The notes under the pieces were generated by a model. That model worked only from the letters and a program-made list of their open reading frames with translations, was not told where the DNA came from and made no database searches. From Lineus longissimus (taxonomy: Eukaryota > Nemertea > Pilidiophora > Heteronemertea > Lineidae): a DNA stretch of 64,000 nt. A program made the translations under genes and the position numbers. The stretch is from assembly GCF_910592395.1 (NCBI RefSeq), contig NC_088311.1:5768501-5832500 (forward strand), read 5' to 3'. Shown one piece after another: positions 12,201 through 20,700 of the stretch; positions within the stretch are counted from its first letter, which is position 1, and each line of letters opens with the position of its first letter.

Positions 12201-13470
12201 AGTAGGATAAGATCAAAATAAGCAAATTTACAATATGCAAACACAACAGTTGATAAAACAGGTACAACTAAATACGTGTGTCGATAAATGACTTTTAAAA
12301 TATCGACTCCTGTGGATTGACTGTTGTGTTGTCAATATCTTTCAAAAGTCCTTCCATTTTCATTTTAGGTTATAGTCCTGTCCGTAGTTTAGAAAGTAGT
12401 TCTCCAGGAAACGATGATGGTTTTGGTAGCGGCGTCGGGTGTGGAATAGGCATAATGCTTTTAATCGCATTGGTAGTTGGCGGTATATGTATCCTTATCA
12501 AGAAAAGGAAGTACATGTAAGTTATCAGTACCAGCAGAGGGCGATATATCAGAAGGATTTTCACTTTTGCGACCCTTTGGCGTCGTATCCTTATACTGCT
12601 ATATACGACCTTGATGTAACCCGACTTCCTTTCCTTCCCTTCCCTTTCTCAATGTCCTTTCACATCTTCGAGTTACTCCTCTTTCGTCACCTTTGCCTTT
12701 CGTCTCCACCTTTTCCTTGTACGTTCCCTCCTAGTTAATCGTTCTCCTTCTTTACCTTCCCCTGTCCCTTCCTCCATTGCCTTCTTAGGCTCGTGTTGCC
12801 CTCTTCCAACACATTTGCCTTTCGTCTCCACCTTTTCCTTGTACGTTCCCTCCTAGTTAATCGTTCTCCTTCTTTACCTTCCCCTGTCCCTTCCTCCATT
12901 GCCTTCTTAGGCTCGTGTTGCCCTTCTTCCAACACATTTGCCTTTCGTCTCCTCCTTTTCCTTCTCCGTCCCCTTCTAGTTAATTATTATTATTCTCATT
13001 TGCCTCCACTTATCTCTTTCTCCTTTTCACCTCCTCAGTCAACCTGAGCTGAAGCTCAGAACATTTACTTCTATAGTTATAATTATATTTTGATCAACAA
13101 ACTCAGGGAAATGCTTTACAAAATAAATGGGTATGGAACTGCCGGGCTCGAGAGCCTGGCACCTTTAGCGAAAAAAACGCGATACAACTGATAAACCAGA
13201 CATTGTCTGCTAAATCCGGAAATGGCAACTAAATAAAACGATGTTCGGTAAATCCGGTGCTATATCCAATTAAATCTGGCGCCGTATCTAGTTATATACC
13301 GAAATACACATATGCTAACACTGGCTAATTCATTCTTTTACCACAGTGCCAGACTCCATAGTTTGGGTAGTCTAAACCCAAAACAACCCGAGGAGGAAAA
13401 AGAAGTCCGAGATTTCAATAATCCTGTTTATGGCATGGACGAAACTGAATCATATGGACAACGAGCCTAA
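285..13470 (+). CDS. Kringle/EGF/fucolectin/multi-sushi transmembrane receptor
   Basis: Probable cell-surface adhesion or recognition receptor; no established name. Exons: 285-351 (signal peptide, start MARLKSAGF), 1356-1514 EGF, 1995-2276 kringle (NYCRHPRHN, PWCYA), 2578-2721 EGF, 2860-2997 EGF, 3481-3696 and 4019-4234 fucolectin/F5-8C-like lectin (WWRVDLG, then CEVVI), 4703-4843 EGF, sushi 5001-5186, 5409-5597, 5767-5955, 6125-6313, 6483-6671, 6841-7029, 7199-7387, 7557-7745, 7915-8103, 8267-8455, 8625-8813, 9107-9295, 9451-9639, 9943-10131, 10308-10496, 10686-10874, 11084-11272, 11507-11689, 11876-12082, membrane exon 12369-12516, tail 13347-13470. All joins up to the membrane exon are phase 1; the last is phase 2. 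The total is about 1744 aa, with TM near residues 1674-1698 followed by KKRK. The tail contains NNPVYG, an NPxY-type endocytosis/PTB motif. Most sushi modules keep four cysteines and carry N-glycosylation sequons. Ligand unknown. Exon 8267-8455 lacks a normal acceptor and may be skipped. Confidence 0.85.
390..475 (+). repeat. tRNA-like SINE fragment (possible)
   Basis: In the first intron of the sushi receptor, TAGCCTAGTTG (from 397) resembles a Pol III A box and GGTTCGATTTT (442-452) resembles a B box, about 35 nt apart, as in tRNA-derived SINE heads. No cloverleaf is obvious, so it is not called a tRNA. Part of the left flank (GATAATTTGAGG) and the ACACGCTGTT string recur together near 9886-9912. 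Confidence 0.35.
3762..3873. repeat. Fold-back hairpin element in lectin-domain intron
   Basis: The two halves are imperfect reverse complements. CCATTTGCCAC at 3762 pairs with GTGGCGAATGG ending at 3873, the internal GGACTTCCTG (3796-3805) pairs with CAGGAAGTCC (3833-3842), and the arms extend about 45 nt each. A perfect 14-nt palindrome, CTGTCAGCTGACAG (3803-3816), lies near the loop. The structure fits a small MITE or snap-back element inside the intron that divides the fucolectin domain. Confidence 0.6.
5480..8790 (+). repeat. 358-bp tandem array of sushi exon + intron units
   Basis: Ten consecutive sushi exons share almost the same sequence. Each unit is a 189-nt exon plus a 169-nt intron, period 358 bp; one unit is 352 bp because of a 6-nt intron deletion. 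The acceptor AG falls at 5766, 6124, 6482, 6840, 7198, 7556, 7914 and 8624. Introns are as conserved as exons, so the copies arose by recent unequal crossing-over or are kept uniform by gene conversion. Homology to the first copy (exon 5409-5597) starts only in mid-exon, near 5480. The last copy diverges at its end (8790-8813). Confidence 0.95.
8267..8455 (+). other. Sushi exon copy with damaged splice acceptor
   Basis: Coding sequence is intact and matches its neighbours, but the preceding intron reads TTTCTCGAGATAAC where other units read TTTCTCATTTTAGAGATAAC. Six bases including the consensus acceptor are lost. The only nearby AG is 2 nt inside the old exon and would shift the frame. Because the exon is symmetric (phase 1-1, 63 codons), skipping it would keep the protein in frame. 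Confidence 0.75.
12690..13020 (+). repeat. Pyrimidine-rich 122-124 bp tandem repeat
   Basis: In the last intron of the sushi receptor, about 2.7 copies of a C/T-rich unit follow one another; the string CGTCTCC recurs at 12701, 12823 and 12947. Related pyrimidine-rich tracts occupy the introns after the sushi exons ending at 8813, 9639 and 10496. Confidence 0.8.
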
Positions 13471-13926
13471 CGTCAGAGTCATTTTATACAAAGCGTATTA
13501 AAGGAACAGGCACATGAGGTAGCCAGAAGTTACGTGACTGACAACCGCACTATGCCGCCACTGCAAGCAACAACAATAAGATTCTCTTGTACTGACCTCA
13601 TTCTTGTGCATGCATAACGGGTATTCTGCTTCTTCTTCATCTTTCCAACCGTTATCATGGGGTCGGAACAGCCAGCTGGATCTCGCAAGGAACTTTGTAT
13701 GGGTGCAAATGCACGTAATGCACAGGGCACATTCAAAACTCGGAATAAAGTGTTCCATTCGCCGAGTTTTTCAACACTTGAGTCTGTGATAAAGGATAAT
13801 TCGTCTTGTCGGCGCGTGGCATACGCAGTTCCATCATCAAGGTGAAATATTATCACCAATCAAGGTCACACTTTTCGGGTAGTCGTTCTTTCTGAACGTA
13901 GAACGCTTGCAGCCTGGATCTCTTTA
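13471..13926. other. Intergenic stretch between convergent genes
   Basis: This lies between the stop of the sushi receptor (+) and the stop of the GPCR (-), so it should hold both 3' untranslated regions. A 109-codon open frame on the minus strand (13530-13859) shows no family signature and is most likely fortuitous sequence in the receptor 3' UTR. I see no RNA gene or clear repeat. Confidence 0.5.
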
Positions 13927-14904
13927 CTAGCCACCCCCGTTGCAAAGAAGAAGACGCTTCAAATCAGACCTAAACTTTGAACTACTGGCTAAGTATAGAA
14001 AGAAATTCGATGCGTTGTTTGCAACTGCCCATATAAATGCCAACTCGAACGTGAAAATCCGAAGGTTAGGTTCGGAGACCATGATGTTCTCGAGGCAGCA
14101 ATACCAGGCTATAAAGTCGACTGTGTATGGTAATAAAAATATCATCAGAGATGTTGCCACGACTATCAACATGACAGTCATGGTTCTTTCCTGCTTTTGG
14201 CGCGTTTTCACGCCACCAAGGGCCTTTTCTTTAACTTCCGAGCTCTGCTTCTTTAGACTGAAAATGATAGCTACATTCAGAATGAACAAGAGTCCAAGGG
14301 GGAGAAAAACGTCTACACAAGCGTTAATTACCTCAAATCCGACGCCATACCACCTAAAGTATTTCGGGAAGACACATTTGGAGTACAACCCGTCGTCATC
14401 TTGTTGGGCACTCCAGAAACTATTCGGAAAATAGATCACCACGTGCGCAATAACGTTCATAGCAACATGTATTTTAGCTTTTCTCATTGTACACGACAGC
14501 GCGGCTTTCAGGGGAAATACAACAACTATGAATCTATCAAGCGCAATGATCAAGATCTGCCAGATTGAAATATTGTATAAATAAAGAACGGCAGTGAACA
14601 ATTGACAATTCACTTCCCCCACTGTGCGGGATTCCAGAACATCTGGTTTTATATTGATAATCAACTTAGGCAGAAGGTAAAAGACTAAAGCAAAAGTGTC
14701 GGTAACAGAAAGGACTTTGAGATGAAAGCACATTACGTTATTGCGATTCGAAGGCTGGTTCATGATTAGGAAACTCAAGGTGTTCCCTGCAACACCCAGC
14801 ATTATCATAATGGGGTTGGCGACGCGCTGCATGATATTGACGTACAGCAGGTAAGGAGAGATTTCCCCCTGGCTGTCCAAGCGAAAATCCGATGTCACAA
14901 TCAT
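13927..14904 (-). CDS. Class A (rhodopsin-like) G-protein-coupled receptor, intronless
   Basis: One uninterrupted 325-codon frame encodes a seven-helix receptor. Landmarks: TM1 with the conserved Asn (GVAGNTLSFLI), TM2 Asp (LSVTDTF), the pre-TM3 cysteine (EVNCQL) that normally pairs with a loop-2 cysteine (YSKCVFP), DRF instead of DRY at the end of TM3, a TM6 proline without the usual tryptophan (FLLPYTV), and NNASNFFLYLAS in place of NPxxY in TM7, followed by a basic helix 8 and a membrane-proximal cysteine (LLLCNGGG). This pattern resembles invertebrate peptide-type orphan receptors; the ligand cannot be inferred. The extracellular N-terminus is short (about 20 residues). The intronless state suggests a retrocopy or a lineage-expanded GPCR family. 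It converges on the sushi receptor. Confidence 0.9.
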   Translation of the reverse strand: MIVTSDFRLDSQGEISPYLLYVNIMQRVANPIMIMLGVAGNTLSFLIMNQPSNRNNVMCFHLKVLSVTDTFALVFYLLPKLIINIKPDVLESRTVGEVNCQLFTAVLYLYNISIWQILIIALDRFIVVVFPLKAALSCTMRKAKIHVAMNVIAHVVIYFPNSFWSAQQDDDGLYSKCVFPKYFRWYGVGFEVINACVDVFLPLGLLFILNVAIIFSLKKQSSEVKEKALGGVKTRQKQERTMTVMLIVVATSLMIFLLPYTVDFIAWYCCLENIMVSEPNLRIFTFELAFIWAVANNASNFFLYLASSSKFRSDLKRLLLCNGGG

Positions 14905-14907
14905 GAT

Positions 14908-15177
14908 TTATCCAAGAATATTACGGATTCCTTCACGTCCAGGTGGATAACGTCTCGTCCAAATGGGTGAATTCTTGTTCTGATAGATGGAAAACTTCCC
15001 TCCAGATGACTTCGGCGACAATAGTAACTCAACGAAACTCTTGATCTCACCATGTTTACAATAGATTCCATAATTTCCCATCACAACACACCGATATCGC
15101 AAAGTCTCCCTGACGAGCTGTATTGCCTGCCATGAAGGTGGGTGGGATTCAATAGGGAAAGTGTGCCACTGGTGCAT
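14908..15177 (-). other. Upstream ORF in phase with the GPCR
   Basis: An 89-codon frame ends in TAA (14908-14910) three bases before the receptor ATG and lies in the same frame. It has no hydrophobic segment or recognisable domain. It may be a uORF in the 5' leader, or chance sequence. I do not claim it is translated. Confidence 0.25.
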
Positions 15178-15492
15178 ATTGAAACGATGCTGATCTTACA
15201 ATGTTTTCAGTCCCGTAAAACGATCCGTACGCTTTTCTACCGAATGTCTCCTGTTATATGAGCTCATAATGGTCGGAAATTATCAGAACTCATTGCTGAG
15301 AAAATTCTATTTCGAGGGAAAACGCGATTACTCTGGTGTCAGCCGATACCTACCATCTACTATGTCATTAAGAATAATGGCAGGCGTACAATAACAAAAT
15401 GATACTCTCAATGATTGGCATGTTTAGCTTTTGTGGCGTTTCTATCCACGATGTGACGTCTTCGGAGTTGGTATGACTTGCACACTCAGTCT

Positions 15493-15530
15493 CCTGCAGG
15501 ATGTGACTATCCTGCAGGATGTGACTGTCT
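15493..15530 (+). repeat. Short tandem repeat, TCCTGCAGGATGTGACT
   Basis: Two adjacent near-identical copies; the palindrome TCCTGCAGGA occurs in each. Confidence 0.8.
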
Positions 15531-16273
15531 CCAAGCAACACGAGACACCATGATCACAGACTAGTATCATCGGACCAACAGTCCGGACAGGTGGGGTCCT
15601 TGTTTATGTCCCATGAGGCCAATGTGAGGTTAACAAAACTTTGGACGGGCTTGTTTGACAATTATATATTAGTGAGTGTCAAAGCAACATATTAGTGAGT
15701 GTCAAATCTGCCAGGAGTCGTCATAACCCCTAGACGTCAGTTCACAATATTTCCGTCAAGCTTATATATTCACTAGGTCTGAAAAGACTTGGACACACCG
15801 AAAGTAGTGATGACTCCTGATCCTAACTGGATTTGCAGTTTAGAAATCTTTAAGTACTGGAATCTTTAGACAAAGATACTTCTTTTTGAAAAAATTTGGT
15901 CAGGGACCTTTCAAAAGCAAGGATGTGAAAGTCTGTCTACCTTGGTGTCAGCAGACCAACCATATTCAAAGTTCCTGTTTCAGGACAAGGGCAACCATCA
16001 TTCTCATTATCCAAGTCAGATAAAATATCCCTCAAAAACAAGATGTCTCATTTGAAATAATCCGAAGCAATCTCAAGAGGTTGTCACCATCACAACCTGT
16101 ATAGTGGCAGGGGTGACAGTTTTATAATTCATGACATGAACAGTGGTGGCATCACAATGTTGTAAGAGGAGACGAAACTCACAACCAAGTGAGAAATGGT
16201 CACAACATCGTGAGCTTATCAGAATTGCTGATAAGATCAGAATCAATGTCTCAATCTATTACGCAACTGTCTT

Positions 16274-16650
16274 AGAGACAAAGTCACAATCATACAGGAC
16301 AGGCTCACAGCCTCAGCTTTTCCCAATGTTCAGCATATGAACATACAGCACAGACATTGACACAATCTACTGTATGACCAGCACACAGTAGCTCAGAGAC
16401 AAAGTCACAATCATACAGGACAGGCTCACAGCCTCAGCTTCTCCCACTGTTCAGAATATGAACATTCAGACATTGACACAATCTACTGTGTATAACCAAC
16501 ACACAGTAGCTCAGAGACAAAGTCACAATCATACAGGACAGGCTCACAGCCTCAGCTTTTCCCAATGTTCAGAATATGAACATACAGACGTTGACACAAT
16601 CTACTGTATAACCAACACACAGTAGCTCAGAGACAAAGTCACAATCATGT
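16274..16650 (+). repeat. 116-121 bp tandem repeat, three copies plus a partial
   Basis: The string AGAGACAAAGTCACAATCAT recurs at 16274, 16395, 16513 and 16629. Copies differ by a few substitutions and small indels, giving periods of 121, 118 and 116 bp. The last copy breaks off after about 20 bases. Non-coding. Confidence 0.92.
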
Positions 16651-17758
16651 GGGACAAACAAACGACTGAAAGGTAGTTTAACATATACAATTTAATAGCT
16701 TATTACATCATTATGTACAAGAATTATGACCACAACATCACAATTTTATAGAACTGGCTCTGACACATTTTTACAAGCTTTTTACATTTACAAGTCCGAC
16801 TAATTTTTGATTTTGGTTGGGACTTTTGCTGTTCTAATATTCATCAACCCTTCATGAACCTGCTCACCTGCAAATGTGACAAGCGACTATACATGAACCA
16901 TTTTCGCACTAATTTAATGATTTTGTGTTTGAAACACCACAATGTTTGATTATTACAAAGACAACCCAAGACGTCACTTCAAGTTCACTACAAGTTCACT
17001 ATCCCATTTGCCTCAAGAAACCAGACTAAGCAATATTAGATCTAGATCCACAAATTTCTACATGGAATTGCGGGGACATCAAGACTTCAGTAATACAGTG
17101 CGGAGTTACACATCCCTGTTTAACAGGTAATACCACCAATGCTAAAAAAGCAATTTAAAGCTCACTTTTTTAAATTAAGCACTCGAATATACATGACGTG
17201 ATGAGTATAGTTTTCTGTCTCCTCTTCTCAGGAGAATGAATTCCTGATTTTGAAGGTCTTCCTTTCAATGCTACACAGATTGTTTTGTAGCAATGATGTC
17301 AGCTCTAAGGATCCAGATCAGAACGATCAATCCTAGCCTTTTTCAATGATTATGCACTGGGCAAGACCCAACATTCCTGGCCATCTTGCAATGTATCAGC
17401 ACAAAATAGTGCAACGTGGTCACCAGCTGAAACTTGGAGGTAGTCAAACTTGGAGGTTCAAGAGTTTATAATGTTGGTATACTCATCAGGGTAGTGATCT
17501 CCACTGAAAGAATCATCGAAGTTATTATTAGGACATAAACAAAGACCAATGGCATCAAACTATCACTTGTTGAAGGGTCGTTTCCTCACAAAATCTCCAG
17601 AACTTGGAGGATTTCTAGCCATCTGGAACCTGCATCAAGGACCAGCTTTACTGCTGTGACCAGGACGCATTAAGACAGACGACAGCATTCGTCTCAAGAA
17701 CAGGACTTTCCATCCGAGACTGAGAATGCAGAAGACACCACATCTTTATTGAAAATAC

Positions 17759-20700
17759 TTACGATCTGCAGCAAGATTCAAAGCATGGCAACATGCAACA
17801 GATGCAACCCTTGTTATGGCCGGAGTCTGAGCGGTAAAGTGGAGAATCAACATCCTCAGAATGTCGGTCGATGAACTCCTGTATAATACTCTTAGGGAAA
17901 CCCTCTGTGTAGTACCCCTGCAAGTAAAGACAAGGGCAAAACTTCACTGGCCAAATTTATGTGCCAGCTCTTTGAAAACTTCCTCTCTCCAAAGCTATGG
18001 GAAGTTTTAGTAAAAAGGATTTCTTTTGACCGAGCTGCCCATGTGCCTTAACCAAGTCTGGGTGAATCAAGGAGCAAAGCAAAAAAGCATTCGTAAAGTT
18101 TCAATAGAGTACTCGATCTGCCATCTGACCCCAATGACATCTGAATCAGGTCTTCAGCCTACTGAAACTATAAGCATGACTTGTTGCCCTATTGGAGGTT
18201 AGGGGTTGTGTTAGAGTTAAGGAACCATGCTAGAGTTAAGGAGCTGTGTTAGGGTACAGGCGCCATGGTTGTCTAGCGGCTAATGTCTCTGGCTTGTTGC
18301 AAGAAGTCCATGATCGAATCACACAATCGGCGGGTAGGTCCTTCAGCCAAACATGCTTCCCACCGCCCAGGTGTACATTGTTTAAAGGGGTACCGGTATA
18401 ATATACACCACTGCATATATAATTTCTCCAGTTGTAGTGCTGCATGAACAGCTCATCTGAGTTTAACTGAAAGATTTTTGGATTGACAAAGGGTCAAAGT
18501 GTTAAGATGGAAGATCATCTCTACCATTATTGATATCAGACTACATGCTTACAAACTAAGACTATTACCTTAATAGTATCATACGTATTGATGATGATTG
18601 ACGTGAACAGACTGTAGACCACATACATGAATAGACTAATGAATACGTATAGGTAGATACGACTGTAGATGTAGATTACACTTTTCTCGCGCTCAATGGC
18701 GGAGAATGTTACAAACATGTCGTCACCATTCACCAAAGAGAATAAGCATTCAGATGCTGTGCCAATCTCGCGGAACTGAAATACGAAAGTTTCAAACATG
18801 TTATAACCAGAACCATTACCTTGATTGTATCATATGTGTTGATGATGATGGACGTGAAGAGACTGTAGACCACATACATGAATACACTAATGAATATGTA
18901 TAGGTAGATACGGCTGTAGTAGTAGATGTAACTGACGCTGTTCTCCAGCTGAATAGCGGCAAATGTTACGAACATATCGTCCCCATTCACCAGGGAAAAT
19001 AAGCATTCAGATGCTGTCATAATCTCACGAAACTGAAAATTACAAAAAGAAATTACAATCACCATGTTTTGTTCTTGATTGAAATCATTACAACACAGGT
19101 TGCAGAAAATTGTGCTGAGCCACAAAATATCCAAGCCAAGAACAGAAATATGTACATCAGCACACTTCCCCATGATTTTCAAGCTCCCTTTTGCATTGGT
19201 AGTTGAAGTTCAACCAGCTCACATTGGACAAGATCCCAACAGAACAGTCGGCAACTTGCCTCAATTGGTCCATCCCAGAAAGGAATAGTTTCCCAGCCAT
19301 CCAGAGATTGGACATTGAATTCATTAAGAAGAAGAAGCAGATATGGGAATATCATTCGAGTGCCTTATTTACCTTAATGTGGTAGGGTCCGAGCACCACC
19401 CAGCCACAGAAAGTGAAGCCAAGGTACAGCACGGCCGCACAGATGATGAAACGAGTAATATCTGGCAGTGACTTCTTCATCGTTAAAATGAGAATCTGAA
19501 AGAGATGGAATACATTAGCACAGTAACTCGTGGGTTCCACTTCAATTTGCTCTCTCCATAGTCCAGGTTGAAACAAAATGGGATATTTTTTTCTTTCAAC
19601 GTGTTTTTTAAAACTTATTGCAGGCCTGAGTCTACTCAAACATTTCCACTTCTGTTAGAACAATTTTTCTCCATCCCGAAAGTGAAACAGTTATCTAACT
19701 TACATTGTAGTGATCGAAGAAGGATAGATATCGTAGTACTCCTATCCAGACAAGGAGATTCCCTGTACCAAGCAGAAGACTACACACGTCATAATTCTGG
19801 CTGTTCTGAAAGGAAAGAGGCATCAAGAATAAAACTCTACTACATGAATGATGCTTTAACAAGAGGTGGAAGTGAAAAATGAGAGTGAAATTCTGAAGGT
19901 TTCTTTGCGGCACTTTATACACCTTTCCAGAAATGGGGCGCTGAGTGTCCGAAATAGTGATGTCATAAGGGGAAACTAGGCCTTATGGTGGAGGGACAAA
20001 GGAGATAGTCATGGTTGACAAACACACTTGAATGCCTTAATGACGGACAAGGGGGAAAAAGTTAGTTCCAATGCAAGCCACCAATTTCGGGAAGCATGTA
20101 TAATGTGCAACAGTCTCGAAGCACTTTTCATTCCTTCCCCAGGCTAATCCAGAAACCAAGAAGCACACATACACGTACTACGCCACACTTTCCCATTTCA
20201 GATCAGCTAAGAATACCGAGTACCATTGATCATGATGAGAGTGTGCCACACTGCCTGATATGACACCAAAGATTCTGACTTTAAGTGGCTACGAGTAGAC
20301 GTACCTTGCTCTCAATTTGTATTTTGAGCGACGAGCCAATCACTGTCAGAGTATCGTTGATCAGAATGAGAACGTGCCATAGATTCAGGAACTCAGACGT
20401 CTCGTAGAAATTCAAGCGTCTATTCTCTCGATGAAAGAAATACTTCACTGTTAACTAAAAAAAGGAAATTAAGGGAATGCTGTCATTTGCATTGTTCAAC
20501 AATGTAAAGGTCTTGGATCTCTTCTTGCATGTACATTTATTTGTCACAACTTTTTCCTTTTTACTTACTACTTTGAACACACAGTCACTATTAACATCAA
20601 TATACCCCAAGTTTATTCACAATGCCACTGGAGGACATGGATCTTATCTGCCAGCCACTGAAGTCAAACACCCCGACCAACTCACCTTTTTGAGTTGCTC

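Larger units (their letters stand above)
15178..17758. other. Intergenic region with short repeats
   Basis: No convincing gene is seen on either strand. It contains a tandem TCCTGCAGGATGTGACT repeat (15493-15530), a doubled ATATTAGTGAGTGTCAAA motif (about 15665-15707), the 116-121 bp tandem repeat at 16274-16650, and AT-rich sequence. It would hold the GPCR promoter (minus strand, above 15177) and any 3' extension of the TRPML gene. Confidence 0.6.

Noticed and set aside
13530-13859. 109-codon minus-strand frame downstream of the GPCR
   Set aside because: No recognisable domain and overlaps another frame; more likely 3' UTR.
16274-16650. CRISPR-like array
   Set aside because: Units are contiguous 116-121 bp tandem repeats without unique spacers, in a eukaryotic genome.
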